From: Miltoncostaea sp963771025
GTDB lineage: Bacteria; Actinomycetota; Thermoleophilia; Miltoncostaeales; Miltoncostaeaceae
Direction: 5' to 3'
Assembly: GCA_963771025.1 (NCBI GenBank)
Contig: CAVYRL010000003.1
Location: 418,132 to 482,131, forward strand
DNA: 64,000 nt
The position numbers and the translations under genes are program-made. How positions within the stretch are numbered: the stretch's first letter is position 1; every line of letters begins with the position of its first letter. The notes under the pieces are model-generated. The model had not been told where the DNA came from, searched no databases, and saw nothing but the letters and a program-made list of their open reading frames with translations. Shown here piece after piece: positions 1 to 9,515 of this stretch.

Positions 1-463
1 CGCCCATGGCGCGCGTGGGGGAGGCGCCCCATGCGATGTGCTGGTGGACGCAGAGAAAGGCCGGAGGCGCATATCCGGCAAGGGCACGGCATTCGATGCC
101 GATCAGCCACCGGTGGCCGCCCAGGCGGTGGACGTGCTCCGACAGATAGCGGTCCCGGCCGGCGGAGAGCACCCCGCGCACGCCGGCGATGATCCGGTCG
201 GCCGTCGCCCCCTCGGCGCCGGGCCGGACGAAGAGGTCGAAGTAGTCGTCGCCCTCGCCCAGGGGGTCGCCGTTCGCCGCGGTGAAGCCGGTCCAGGTGC
301 GACCGGCGCGGACGATCGTGGCATCGGCGTCGATGATCACCGCCGCGCCCGGCACCGCGTCCATCAGCGCACCGAGTGCATCGGCGGGCGCGACCGCTCC
401 GGGCACCGGCGGAATCGCTTCCGTTCGTGGGGCCTCCAAGCAATCCGAGCGTGACGGTCGCAA
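1..463 (-). CDS. PAS-domain sensor protein, 3' end beyond the window
   Basis: The minus-strand frame translates to a PAS-like fold, with the segment AAVIIDADATIVRAGRTW followed later by residues resembling the HRWLIGIECR end of a PAS sheet. This fits a small-ligand or redox sensing domain at the N-terminus of a signalling protein; the output domain lies beyond the left edge. I chose the TTG at 461-463 because GGAAGGGAG sits about 8 nt upstream; an internal ATG near 363 is the alternative. At least 154 residues are visible. It could feed a kinase, a phosphatase or a diguanylate cyclase; the window does not show which. Confidence 0.6.
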   Translation of the reverse strand, partial: MRPSRSDCLEAPRTEAIPPVPGAVAPADALGALMDAVPGAAVIIDADATIVRAGRTWTGFTAANGDPLGEGDDYFDLFVRPGAEGATADRIIAGVRGVLSAGRDRYLSEHVHRLGGHRWLIGIECRALAGYAPPAFLCVHQHIAWGASPTRAMG

Positions 464-1025
464 GACGAGGACTCCCTTCCCGTCGTCGCGACGGACGATA
501 GCCGAACCGTCGCCATTATTTTCCTTGCCTGATTACTAAGTCTTTCGGCTCCCACACCGATACACACTGCACATCCGCTCCATCGGCACACGTCCAGCGT
601 TCGGGCCGACCATGTCGGCAACCTGACGGCGCACGATGAGAGGAGGATGGATGCCCAGCACGATCGACTCTGCCGAAGTGCCCTCCGTGGTGGCGAAGGA
701 TTCGCCGCACCACGCAGGAAATCCGAGCCTGCGGCATCCGCTCCCGAACACCCCTCGTGATCGTGCGTCCGGTCGCGTCGCGCTCCATGGATGGAGCGGT
801 GTCAGGAACGGCACGGGGCGACGAGGCGCGTGTGCCCACACGCCTCGCGTCCGACGGCCAGGGATGGCCAACCGGTCACGGACGACAGGCGCGCATCACG
901 GATGACGGTGGGGCGTGCGACGGGGAGAAGGATCTCCTCCTCGCACCGCGCTCGGTCATGGACGACCGGGCGATCGGGTCGGCGGCACATCGGGGGGGAA
1001 AGGACACCGCCCCGCAGCCGCTCCC
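464..1025. other. Intergenic stretch without a supported gene
   Basis: About 560 bases separate two minus-strand genes. Open frames on both strands here have no recognisable domain, no convincing ribosome binding site and the arginine/proline-rich composition of shadow frames. An AT-rich patch near 510-540 lies upstream of the PAS gene and may hold its promoter, but I see no clear -35/-10 pair. Confidence 0.5.
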
Positions 1026-2607
1026 TCACGGCGTTGCCGACCGTCGCAGCCGGGGGTCGTCGAAATCGAGCTCGCGGTGGAGCTCCCGCAGCGTCGGCGC
1101 GCCGATCTTGCCCTCCACGTAGAGGCGGGTGATCGCCTGGCGTTGTGCCCGCAGCAGCTCGCGCTGCACCGGCCGCACGTCGACGGCCTCGGCGTTGTCG
1201 CGCTCGTCGTCCTCCAGCGTCTGCAGCCGCTCGAGGCGCAGCTCCAGAGGCGGTCGCAGCGCCTCGGCGACCGCCTCGGCCGCCCGGCCGGCCTCGACCA
1301 TCTGGTCCAGATGCAGCAGCGCGGTCTCGGCCGCGACGCGCCGCGCGAGGACGCCCTCGCGCCGCTCGCGATCGCTCCGCTGGACGCCGAGCAGCCCGGC
1401 GACCCAGCCGATGGTGCTGCCCTGCCCGACCAGGGTGACCAACACGACGACGGCCGCGAGGAAGATCAGCAACGACCGGCCCGGAAAGGGCTCTCCGCGG
1501 GCGGTGAGAGGGATCGACAGGGCGATCGCGAGCGAGATGGCGCCGCGCATCCCGCTCCAGCCCACCACCAGCCGCGGGCGCCACGACATGTGCAGGAAGC
1601 CGAGCCGTCCCCGCGGGGTGGGGGCCAGCAGCGGCGGCACGAGCATCTGGAACGCGAGCCGCAGGCCCACCACGGTGAGCGTGACCACCAGGGTCGCCCC
1701 CACGAGCACCGAGAGCGGGTCGTTGTTGACGTCGTGCACCACCCCCGGGATCGCGAGGCCGAGCAGCACGAAGAGCGTCGAACTCGACGAGGAAGGTGAG
1801 CACGCCGAAGAACGCCGTGGACACGATCCGCGAAGAGGGTCCGTAGATGCCGGTGCTCTGCTGCCCGAGGTAGACGCCCGCGGCGACCGTGGCGAGCACG
1901 CCCGACATCTTGAAGTGCTCGGCCGGCAGGTAGGCGAGGTAGGGGGCCAGCAGCAGCAGCAGGATGCGTGAGCCCTCGTCGCGCGTGCGTGCCCGCACCC
2001 ACCCGATGCCCCAGCCCACCGCGAGCCCGAAGGCGATGCCGCCGACGACCACCTCGAGGAGCCGCAGCGCGGCGCCTCCGAGCGAGAAGCCGCCGCCGAC
2101 GGTGGCCTCGATCGCGAGCACGAAGATCGTGAGGGCGACGCCGTCGTTGACGAGGCTCTCGCCCTCCAGGATCGTGACGATGCGCCCGGGGGCGCCGATG
2201 CGCTTGAGGACCGCCGTGGCGGCGACCGGGTCGGTGGGCGCGACGGCGGCGCCGAGCGCCAGGGCCGGCGCCCAGGCGAGGCCGTCGATCGTGAGGCGGC
2301 AGGCGAATGCGACCGCAGCCGTGGTGAGCACCACCAGCGCCACCGCCAACAGGGCGATCGGCACCGCGTTCTCGCGAGTCTCACGCGGCGAGGTGAACAC
2401 GGCGGCGTGGAACACCAGGATCGGCAGGAAGGCCAGCAGCACGACCTTCGGATCGAGCTCCGTCGAGATGCCGGGGATGTAGCTCGCCGCGACCCCGATC
2501 GCCACCAGGGGGACCGCCGGTGGCAGGTGCAGACGCCGCGCCAGGGGCCGGCTGACCAGGACCGCCACGGCGATCGCCAGGCCGGTGATGAGAACCGTCT
2601 GCTCCAC
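1026..2607 (-). pseudogene. CPA1-type Na+/H+ antiporter with a single-base frameshift
   Basis: The product is a polytopic sodium/proton exchanger of the Na_H_Exchanger (CPA1) family, expected in the cytoplasmic membrane for pH and sodium homeostasis. The N-terminal half starts with a GTG at 2605-2607 and holds the family core APTDPVAATAVLKR and EGESLVNDGVALTIF, including the Asp pair expected for cation exchange. At 1781-1782 the frame breaks: one extra base splits FLVE from STLFVLLGLAIPG, after which the rest of the transporter and a cytoplasmic helical tail read cleanly to the stop at 1026. With one base removed the protein is about 527 residues, normal for the family. The conserved sequence on both sides suggests a sequencing indel or very recent mutation. 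Confidence 0.85.
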
Positions 2608-2834
2608 GGCCCTACTGTTGCGTATCCGACGCGACGCTCCGCGGCGACGGGCACATCCGTCCACGCGGATCTCGCCACGGCCGGCCACGGGCTTGGGGGC
2701 GCCGGCAGACACGGGGGCTTCCGGCTGTCCGTGCACCCGGAGGATGCGGCCGCGCACAGGTTGACCGATCGACGCAGACGGGTCGTCGAGGGCGTCTAGA
2801 GTCCATTTGAATCCATCCTCTGGGAGGCGCGCTG

Positions 2835-2957
2835 ATGTCCGCCGGCGACCCGAAGAATCCGACGCACGAGGAAGAGGAGGAGCTGCTCGAGGAGCAGGGC
2901 GAGGAGTCCTTCCCGAGCTCCGATCCCCCGGCCACCGAGGGGTCGCCTCACATCTAG
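2835..2957 (+). CDS. Small acidic FPxSDPP-motif protein (40 aa)
   Basis: A 40-residue acidic protein: an N-terminal run of glutamates (HEEEEELLEEQGEE) followed by SFPSSDPPATEG. The FPxSDPP core is a signature of a widespread family of tiny uncharacterised bacterial proteins; no function is established. The ATG is preceded by GGGAGG at a good distance. The TAG stop overlaps the GTG of the next gene (TAGTG), so the two are probably translationally coupled. Absence of a signal peptide or membrane segment suggests a cytoplasmic protein. Confidence 0.7.
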   Translation: MSAGDPKNPTHEEEEELLEEQGEESFPSSDPPATEGSPHI

Positions 2958-5092
2958 TGAGCCGGGTCGCCGTCATCGTGGTGCCGGGGGTGGGCGACGA
3001 CGCGCCCGGCGAGACGCTGGACGCGGTGGCGGGGCACCTGGTGGCGCGCGGCGACCTCCAGGACGGCGAGCGGGGCGAACTGCTGGTTTCCCCCGCCGGC
3101 GACGAGGTGAGTTACCGGGCGGCCTGGACCCGGCTGCGATCGCCCGGGCCCGGCGGCCTGCAGGTGGACGTCTACGAGATGCGCTGGGCCGACATCTCGC
3201 GCTTCCCGGGCGGCCTGCTGCGGTTCGTCTACACCCTCTACGCGCTGCTGCTGCAGATCTCGACCATCGGGCTCGAGGCGCTGCGGGTGCCCTGCGGACC
3301 CGGCGGCTCGCGGCGAGCGTTGTTCGCGCGCGGATCGCTCAACGTGTTCTCGTGGATCCTCGCCGTGCTGGTGATGGCGGTCACCTTCGGCGTGATGCTC
3401 GAGACGGCGGCCCTGCTGGCGGCGGTGGCGCTGCAGGACCACGAGGTGTTCGCGGCCACGGTGGTCGCCGCGATCGGGCTCCTGCTGCTGGGCGCCGCGG
3501 CGTGGGGCGGACGGCGACTGGCCGCCGGGGGATGGCGCCAGGCCCCGGTTGCGCTCGGTGTGCTGGCCGTCGCCGCCGTGGCCGACACCGCGTGGTCGAT
3601 CTCCCAGTCGGGCCTGCGCGTGGGCGTCGCCAACGCGCTGATCGTGTTCGTGACGACGGCCTTCCGTCTCGCGTGGCTGGCCGCGTCGGTCGCCGCGGCC
3701 GCCGCCGGTATCGCGCTGGCGCTGATGGTGTGGCGGCGCACCGCGGGCCTGATCCGCATCGACGGAGTGAGCGCCCGGGCCGCGCTGACCGGCGTGCTGT
3801 CGCTGGTCGTCGCACCGCTCGGAGTGGCGGTGGTCAGCGCGACGCTGTTCGCCGGGGTCGGCGCGCTCGCGCTGCAGTTCACGACCGGCGACGGCTGGGG
3901 GTCCCGCCCGGCGCAGCTGGCCGACCTGCTGTGCCTCTCGGGCCCCGACGCCGTCGTGCCGGCGACATGCGAAGCGCCCGTGGCGGCGCCCAACGACTGG
4001 GCCTTCAACCTCTTCGGCTCGGCCCTCAGCCCGCTGGTTCCGACACTGATCATCGTGGCCATCCTGATCGCGCTGGTGGTGCTGATCGTGGTGCTGCCGT
4101 TCCTGATCGCGGTCGTCACCTCGCGATTCGAGGGACGCCGCGACGTGCGGGCGGCCAGCGAGCGCCAGGGCGCGCTGATGAGCTCGGCGGTCCAGGCGAT
4201 CGGCAGCCCCATGGCCGGGCTGATCGGGCTGACCGCCCTGCTCGCCGCCGCGGTGGGCGTCGTGGTGACCTGGGTGGTGCTCGGGGCGGAGCCGGGATCG
4301 CGGGCGGCGGCCGAGCTGGGGGCGGCGGTGGCCGTCGTCACGGGCGGCCTGCTGGTGACGGTCCGGCTGCTCGGCATCACCCCCACGCGCGCTCTGGGCC
4401 AGGTGTCCGGGCCGCTGGAGCGCGTTCGGGTGGTGCTCGACATCCCCTACGACGTCGCCACCTACCTGCGGGTGAGCCAGCCGGGCCTGGTGGTGGCGCC
4501 CCGCCGGCGGATGCTGAGGCGCTACCGGGCCCTGCTGCGGGAGGTGGCTGCGGGCGGCGTCGATCGCGTGCCCTACGACGGCTTGGTGATCACCGCCCAC
4601 AGCCAGGGGACGGTGCTGAGCGCGGCGACCCTCTTCGGCGACGCCTTCCGCTCGCCCCCGGCCGAGCCGCTCGACCGCGCCGACCCGGCCATCGCCCTGC
4701 CGCCGCGCGTCTCGCTGGTCACCTTCGGTTCGCCCCTGCGCCAGCTCTATGGCGACCGGTTCCCGGGGCAGTACGACTGGGTGCGGGCGCGCCTCGACTC
4801 ACCCCTTGGCTTCGCTCCGCTCACCGATCACTGGGTCAACCTCTACCGCTCGGGCGACTACGTGGGCCGCACGCTCTGGGCTCCCGATCCCGACGCGCTC
4901 GAGGTCTGGGACCCCGGGCGGGTCGCGTTCGAGAAGACGGTGGCCGGGGGCGTGCGGGTGCTGGAGCGGTGCGTCGGCCCGGGGAGCCACACGGGCTACT
5001 GGTCGAGCCCGATCATCGGCGACTGGGTGATGCACCTCGTCCGGCGCGCCACCGGGGGGAACCCGCCGGCCGGCCCGGAGCCTGGTCCCTAG
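2957..5092 (+). CDS. Large membrane protein with lipase-like serine motif
   Basis: A 711-residue protein of uncertain function. The N-terminus (VAVIVVPGVGDDAPG) resembles the first strand and oxyanion loop of alpha/beta hydrolases. The middle, residues about 80-490, holds many hydrophobic segments consistent with ten or so membrane helices. The C-terminal soluble part has VITAHSQGT around Ser549, a lipase-type nucleophile elbow, followed by LVTFGSPLRQLYGDRFPGQYDW, shortened here as LVTFGSPLRQ, and a late SHTGYW that could supply the catalytic His. I infer a membrane-anchored esterase/hydrolase-like protein whose two catalytic halves flank the membrane region. The GTG start overlaps the preceding small gene's stop. 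The substrate cannot be predicted. Confidence 0.65.
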   Translation: MSRVAVIVVPGVGDDAPGETLDAVAGHLVARGDLQDGERGELLVSPAGDEVSYRAAWTRLRSPGPGGLQVDVYEMRWADISRFPGGLLRFVYTLYALLLQISTIGLEALRVPCGPGGSRRALFARGSLNVFSWILAVLVMAVTFGVMLETAALLAAVALQDHEVFAATVVAAIGLLLLGAAAWGGRRLAAGGWRQAPVALGVLAVAAVADTAWSISQSGLRVGVANALIVFVTTAFRLAWLAASVAAAAAGIALALMVWRRTAGLIRIDGVSARAALTGVLSLVVAPLGVAVVSATLFAGVGALALQFTTGDGWGSRPAQLADLLCLSGPDAVVPATCEAPVAAPNDWAFNLFGSALSPLVPTLIIVAILIALVVLIVVLPFLIAVVTSRFEGRRDVRAASERQGALMSSAVQAIGSPMAGLIGLTALLAAAVGVVVTWVVLGAEPGSRAAAELGAAVAVVTGGLLVTVRLLGITPTRALGQVSGPLERVRVVLDIPYDVATYLRVSQPGLVVAPRRRMLRRYRALLREVAAGGVDRVPYDGLVITAHSQGTVLSAATLFGDAFRSPPAEPLDRADPAIALPPRVSLVTFGSPLRQLYGDRFPGQYDWVRARLDSPLGFAPLTDHWVNLYRSGDYVGRTLWAPDPDALEVWDPGRVAFEKTVAGGVRVLERCVGPGSHTGYWSSPIIGDWVMHLVRRATGGNPPAGPEPGP

Positions 5093-5147
5093 CCGACCGT
5101 CCGGCGCGGGCGGGTAACATGCGCGTTGTGAACACACCCCAGGGCCG

Positions 5148-6455
5148 TTGACAAGCGCGGTCCAACTCGCGGCGGCACTGGTATTGGTGCTGCTGAACGG
5201 CTTCTTCGTCGCAGCCGAATTCTCTCTGGCACGGGCGCGGGTGACCCGCCTCGAGCAGGTGGCCGACACGGGTCGTAAGTCGGCCTCGCTGGCGCAGGAC
5301 CAGATCGGGCACATCGACCGCTACCTGGCGGCCTGCCAGCTGGGCATCACACTCGCAAGCCTGGGTCTCGGCTGGCTGGGCGAGCCCGCGTTCGCCCATC
5401 TGATCGAGCCCGTCCTGTCGGCCATCGGGCTCGGCGAGGGCAGCGCGGTACTGACCAGCGTGATCCTCGCCTTCATCATCATCACCGTGCTCCATGTGGT
5501 GGTGGGCGAACTGGCTCCCAAGACGATCGCGATCCAGAAGGCCGAATCGACCGCGATGACGATCGCGCGGCCGCTCGAGATATTCCGCAAGGTGTTCGCG
5601 CCCTTCATCGCCCTGATGAACGGCGCCGGCAACGCGCTGGTTCGGGCGCTCGGCGTGGAGCCGGCCAGCGAGAGCGAGCTGGCATCGACCCCGGAGGACC
5701 TGCAGATCCTGATCGCCCAGAGCGAGGAGGGCGGGGCGATCGAGCCCGAGGAGGCCGACATGCTGGAGGGCGTCTTCGGCCTGCAGCAGAGCCTCACGCG
5801 CGACATCATGACCCCCCGCCCCGAGGTCACCACCCTCGCCGCCGACACCCATGTCCGCACCGCGCTCAGCGAGGCGCTGGCCACGCGGCACAGCCGGTTC
5901 CCGGTGCTCAACGGGGACGGCGTGCTCGGCATCGTGCACCTCAGCCAGCTCGCGCGCGGCCTGCTGGAGCGGGGCGACACGACGCCGGTCCGCGAGCTCG
6001 CCAGCGCGGCGCTCTTCGTGCCCGAGATGCAGCCGGTCGACGACCTGCTGCGCCAGCTTCAGGCCCGGCGGGCGTCGCTCGCCGTCGTGCTCGACGAGTA
6101 CGGGGACTTCGCCGGGGTCGTCACGGTGGAGGACGTGATCGAGGAGATCGTCGGCGAGATCGACGACGAGCGCGATCGCGCCGCCGCGGTGGACGAGCAA
6201 CCCGACGGGCGCCTCATGGTGCGCGGGCACGTCCCCCTCGAGGACCTCCAGGACCACGGCGTGGACCTCGTTGACGACACCGTCACGAGCGTCGGCGGCC
6301 TGGTGTTCAACCGCCTCGGGCGCCTGCCCCGCACCGGCGACTCCGTGGACGCCGACGGCTGGCGGCTCACCGTCGAGGCCACCCGGGGGACGCGGGTCGT
6401 GCTGGTCTCCATCGAACCCACCGACGAGGAGGACCCGCCAGAGCCGCAGCGATGA
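5148..6455 (+). CDS. CNNM/CorC-family transporter-associated protein (HlyC/CorC)
   Basis: Domain order is CNNM/DUF21 membrane domain (residues about 1-190, with FFVAAEFSLARARVTRLE near the start and GELAPKTIAIQKAE), a CBS pair (about 210-335, MTPRPEVTTL and DEYGDFAGVVTVEDVIEEI) and a C-terminal CorC_HlyC/TerC-associated domain. The family is linked to magnesium or divalent cation export and to bacterial hemolysin C-like proteins. Length (435 aa) is normal. The start is TTG at 5148, with AGGG just upstream; no ATG or GTG fits in this frame. It stands alone between a membrane hydrolase-like gene and a VOC gene. Confidence 0.88.
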   Translation: MTSAVQLAAALVLVLLNGFFVAAEFSLARARVTRLEQVADTGRKSASLAQDQIGHIDRYLAACQLGITLASLGLGWLGEPAFAHLIEPVLSAIGLGEGSAVLTSVILAFIIITVLHVVVGELAPKTIAIQKAESTAMTIARPLEIFRKVFAPFIALMNGAGNALVRALGVEPASESELASTPEDLQILIAQSEEGGAIEPEEADMLEGVFGLQQSLTRDIMTPRPEVTTLAADTHVRTALSEALATRHSRFPVLNGDGVLGIVHLSQLARGLLERGDTTPVRELASAALFVPEMQPVDDLLRQLQARRASLAVVLDEYGDFAGVVTVEDVIEEIVGEIDDERDRAAAVDEQPDGRLMVRGHVPLEDLQDHGVDLVDDTVTSVGGLVFNRLGRLPRTGDSVDADGWRLTVEATRGTRVVLVSIEPTDEEDPPEPQR

Positions 6456-6516
6456 GTCTTGCCTCCGGGCGCGGTCTGTTGGACAAAGAGGCTCAACATC
6501 GCGAGGAGGACAGACC

Positions 6517-6894
6517 ATGGGTCAGCCGGTGGTGCACTTCGAGATCGTCGGGCAGGACGGGGACGCGCTCCGCGCCTACTACTCCCAGCTCTTCGGGTGG
6601 GAGATCGACGCCAACAACCCGATGAAGTACGGGATCGTCGCGCGCGAGGGCAACCTCAGCAGCGAGGGCGTCGGCATCGGCGGAGGCGTCGGACAGGGCC
6701 CGGACGGATATCCCGGTCACGTGACCGTCTACGTCGAGGTTGCCGACGTGGAGGCCGCGCTCGCGCAGGCCGAGAGCCTCGGCGGATCGCGGATGATGGG
6801 GCCCGACGAGGTGATGCCCGGCCTGGTGATCGGCCTCTTCAACGACCCCGAGGGCCACACGATCGGCGTCCTCACGTCGACGCCCGAGGGCTAG
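6517..6894 (+). CDS. VOC-family (glyoxalase/bleomycin resistance-like) protein
   Basis: A 125-residue vicinal oxygen chelate protein: two beta-alpha-beta-beta-beta halves with VVHFEIVGQDGDALRAYY at the start and FNDPEGHTIGVL near the end, typical of single-domain VOC proteins that act as dimers. The substrate is unknown; family members include lyases, dioxygenases and drug-binding proteins. The ATG has GAGGAGGA about 8 nt upstream. The gene converges on the PfkB gene, and the two stop codons share the palindrome CTAG at 6891-6894. Confidence 0.85.
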   Translation: MGQPVVHFEIVGQDGDALRAYYSQLFGWEIDANNPMKYGIVAREGNLSSEGVGIGGGVGQGPDGYPGHVTVYVEVADVEAALAQAESLGGSRMMGPDEVMPGLVIGLFNDPEGHTIGVLTSTPEG

Positions 6895-7739
6895 GTGCCG
6901 GCCTCGACCAGCTGAGAACCGAGGGCGCCGCGCCCGGTGAGGCAGTGTGCGCCGCACCGGGCGCCGAGCGCCAGCGCGCCGTCCAGACCGAGGCCGCGGG
7001 CAAGGCCGACGGTCACTCCCGCGGCGAAGGAGTCGCCGCAGCCGTAGCTGTCCACCGGCGGCCCGGGCAGGGGTGCGGCCTCCCAGCGGCCCACGGTGCC
7101 GTCGGCGAGCAGGTACCGGCCGCCCTCGCCGCCCTCGGTCCAGACGATCGCCGCGGGCGGCACCGGCAGCTCGCGCGTGTCCACGCTCTCTGACTCGTCG
7201 GCGTCGCTCGCGATCAGCACGTCCGGGCGCACGCCGCTCTCGATCAGCTGGGCCAGCCGCCGCGAGGTCACCACCAGATGCTTCGCGCGGCGCCCCGCGA
7301 CCAAGGTTTGCGCGTCATGGCCGGTGAAGAACGCGGCCTCGCACGCGGTGAGGTCGTCCCAGGGCAGCGGGTCGTCGATGCGCGCCGAGGTGGCCTGCCC
7401 GACGACGACGATCGCACGGTCGCCGCCCCGCTCGATCACCGAGCTCAGCGCGCGGGTATGCGGCCCCTCGTGACGGGCCGCGAGGACCCGCACGCCCTCG
7501 TCGGTGAGGCGCTCGCCGGCCCGCCGGCCCGTCTCGTCCGATCCGAGCGCGGTGTAGAAGCGGCAGTCGGCGCCGAGCTTGGCCACCTGCGCGGCGCTCA
7601 CTCCGCCGCCGCCGGCCGGCTCGTCGAAGGGCTCGGCGAGGTAGGTGATCTCCCCGGGCCGCGGCATTGGCCCGATGCCGTGCGTGAGCCATTCGATGTG
7701 ACCGATCACGGCCACGCGAGGACCGGCCCCGCGGGTCAT
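6891..7739 (-). CDS. PfkB-family sugar/nucleoside kinase
   Basis: A 282-residue carbohydrate kinase of the PfkB (ribokinase) family. The substrate-side GGGGVSAAQVAKLGA and the C-terminal active-site motif DSYGCGDSFAAGVTVG, containing the catalytic Asp, are both intact, so it should phosphorylate a sugar or nucleoside from ATP. The specificity is not evident. The ATG at 7737-7739 overlaps the TGA of serS (ATGA), so it is probably translated from the serS transcript. Its stop shares CTAG with the convergent VOC gene. Confidence 0.85.
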   Translation of the reverse strand: MTRGAGPRVAVIGHIEWLTHGIGPMPRPGEITYLAEPFDEPAGGGGVSAAQVAKLGADCRFYTALGSDETGRRAGERLTDEGVRVLAARHEGPHTRALSSVIERGGDRAIVVVGQATSARIDDPLPWDDLTACEAAFFTGHDAQTLVAGRRAKHLVVTSRRLAQLIESGVRPDVLIASDADESESVDTRELPVPPAAIVWTEGGEGGRYLLADGTVGRWEAAPLPGPPVDSYGCGDSFAAGVTVGLARGLGLDGALALGARCGAHCLTGRGALGSQLVEAGT

Positions 7740-8998
7740 CGCGGGCGGATCTCGGCGGGCGCCCCGTGCGCGACCAGCGCCGCGGGCAGCACGACCGAGC
7801 TGTCCTCGCGCTGGTGGTTCTCGAGCACCGCGATGATCGTGCGCCCGATCGCCACCGCCGTGCCGTTGAGCGTGTGCAGCGTCTCGGTGCCGCGCTCGCG
7901 GCGCACCCGGCTGCGCAGGCGGCGCGCCTGATAGTCGGTGCAGTTGGAGCAGGAGGTCACCTCGCGATAGGCCCCCTGGCCCGGCATCCACGCCTCGCAG
8001 TCGAACTTGCGGGCCGCAGAGGCACCGAGGTCGCCGACCGCGATGTCGATCACCCGGTAGGGGACCTCGATCGCCTGGAGGATCGCCTCCTGCACTCCCA
8101 GGATGCGGATGTGCTCGGCCGGGGAGTCCTCGGGGAGCACGAACGAGAACATCTCGACCTTGTCGAACTGGTGCACGCGGAAGATGCCGCGTGTGTCCTT
8201 GCCGGCCGCCCCGGCCTCGCGGCGGAAGCACGTCGAGATGCCCCCGTAGCGCAGCGGCAGGTCCGCCTCGGCCACGATCTCCTCACCGTGCAACCCGGCC
8301 AGGGGCACCTCCGAGGTGCCGACCAGGTAGAGGTCATCGTCGGCCGTGCTGTAGATCGACGCGCGGTCCGTGGGAAAGAAGCCCGTGCCGTACATCGCCT
8401 CCTCGCGCACCAGCACCGGGGGCACGACCGGCGTGAAGCCGGCGGTCTCGAGCTGGTCGAGCGCCAGGCTCACGAGGGCGTACTGCAGGCGTACCAGCGG
8501 CCCGAGGAGATAGGCGAAACGCGCGCCGGAGACCCGTGCGGCGGCCTCCAGGTTGAGCGCGCCGGCGGCCGTCGCCAGCTCGACGTGATCGCGCGGGGCG
8601 AAGCCGAAGTCGGGGGGCCGGCCGACGCGCCGGATCTCGACGGCGTCGTCCTCGCCCCCGGGGGGGGCGGCATCCTCTGCGAGGTTGGGGATGCCGAGCA
8701 GCAGGGTGTCGCGGGCCTCCTCCACCTCGCGCAGCTCCGCCTCTCGGAGCGCGAGCTCGTCGCCGAGGCGCCGGGCCTCGGCCTCCTCGGGCACGCTGTC
8801 GCGGCCGGCCCGCTTGGCCTCGCCGATGCCCTTGCTGATGCGGCCCCGCTCGGCGCGGGTGGCCTCCACCTCTGTCCGCAGAGCGCGTGCGCGCTCGTCG
8901 GCCGCGAGCAGCTCGTCGACGACCCCGTCGGCGCCACGGCGCGCGAGGTTGGCCGTCACGCGCTCCCGCTCGGAGCGGATCACCTTCAGGTCCAGCAC
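7736..8998 (-). CDS. serS: Serine--tRNA ligase
   Basis: A cytoplasmic class II aminoacyl-tRNA synthetase charging tRNA-Ser (and tRNA-Sec where present). The N-terminal residues 1-110 form the usual tRNA-binding antiparallel coiled coil (MLDLKVIRSERERV, then charged helices). The catalytic core has GTSEVPLAGLHGEEI, motif 2 FRREAGAAGKDTRGIFRVHQF and motif 3 around LNGTAVAIGRTIIAVLENHQ. Length of 420 residues is typical. It overlaps the start of the downstream PfkB gene by four bases. There is a 91-bp gap to the STAS gene, in which I see no T-box, although the mRNA leader on the upstream side was not examined by folding. Confidence 0.96.
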   Translation of the reverse strand: MLDLKVIRSERERVTANLARRGADGVVDELLAADERARALRTEVEATRAERGRISKGIGEAKRAGRDSVPEEAEARRLGDELALREAELREVEEARDTLLLGIPNLAEDAAPPGGEDDAVEIRRVGRPPDFGFAPRDHVELATAAGALNLEAAARVSGARFAYLLGPLVRLQYALVSLALDQLETAGFTPVVPPVLVREEAMYGTGFFPTDRASIYSTADDDLYLVGTSEVPLAGLHGEEIVAEADLPLRYGGISTCFRREAGAAGKDTRGIFRVHQFDKVEMFSFVLPEDSPAEHIRILGVQEAILQAIEVPYRVIDIAVGDLGASAARKFDCEAWMPGQGAYREVTSCSNCTDYQARRLRSRVRRERGTETLHTLNGTAVAIGRTIIAVLENHQREDSSVVLPAALVAHGAPAEIRPR

Positions 8999-9089
8999 GA
9001 GTCCACCGCCCCGCGAGACATGCCGCGCTCAGATCCGCTGTGCCGGCACTCGGCCGGCCGGAGGATCAACGAACTCCCGGGACGGCGCA

Positions 9090-9464
9090 CTAGAGCGTCT
9101 GCGCCCCCGCCTCGGGGCCCTGCGCGAGGCCCGCGACCACAGCGTCGAGGTCGTCGCCGAAGACGAACGCCTTGCGCAGACCCGTGATCTCGAACACCCG
9201 GCGGATGCGCCGCTGCGGGCAGATCAGTCCCAGCTGGCCGTCGCCCGCGCGGGCGCGGTTGAGCAGGCTGACCAGGGCGCCCAGGCCGGACGAGTCGAGC
9301 AGCGTCACATCGCTGAGGTCGAGCACCAGCGAGCTCGCGGCGGGATCCACCGTCTCGAGATCCGTGCGAAAGGTGGAAACCGTGTAGATGTCGAGCTCGC
9401 CGCTGAGGACCACGAGGGTGATCCCGTCGCGGGCCTCGGTCGTGACGTCCAGGCTCATGGGCAC
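9090..9464 (-). CDS. STAS-domain anti-sigma factor antagonist
   Basis: A 124-residue single STAS domain of the SpoIIAA/RsbV type. The phosphorylatable serine region is LLDSSGLGALVSL, following the strand LVLDLSDVT. Such proteins are dephosphorylated by PP2C phosphatases and then sequester an anti-sigma kinase, freeing a sigma factor. A SpoIIE-type phosphatase lies 1.2 kb away (10621-12891), a plausible partner, but no RsbW-type kinase is in the window. The start is either GTG at 9462-9464, with GGGGGT upstream, or ATG two codons later. Confidence 0.88.
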   Translation of the reverse strand: MPMSLDVTTEARDGITLVVLSGELDIYTVSTFRTDLETVDPAASSLVLDLSDVTLLDSSGLGALVSLLNRARAGDGQLGLICPQRRIRRVFEITGLRKAFVFGDDLDAVVAGLAQGPEAGAQTL

Positions 9465-9515
9465 GATGCTACCCCCGACCCCGGCACCCTGCAGCGGGAA
9501 CCCGCCGCGAGGTGG

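Noticed and set aside
636..905. 89-codon plus-strand frame in the first intergenic region
   Set aside because: A GAGAGGAGGATGG-like start is present, but the product is low-complexity and overlaps equally poor frames on both strands.
2954..4600. Long minus-strand open frame opposite the membrane hydrolase-like gene
   Set aside because: His/Gln/Arg-rich composition of an antisense shadow in GC-rich DNA; the plus strand has membrane helices and a serine motif.
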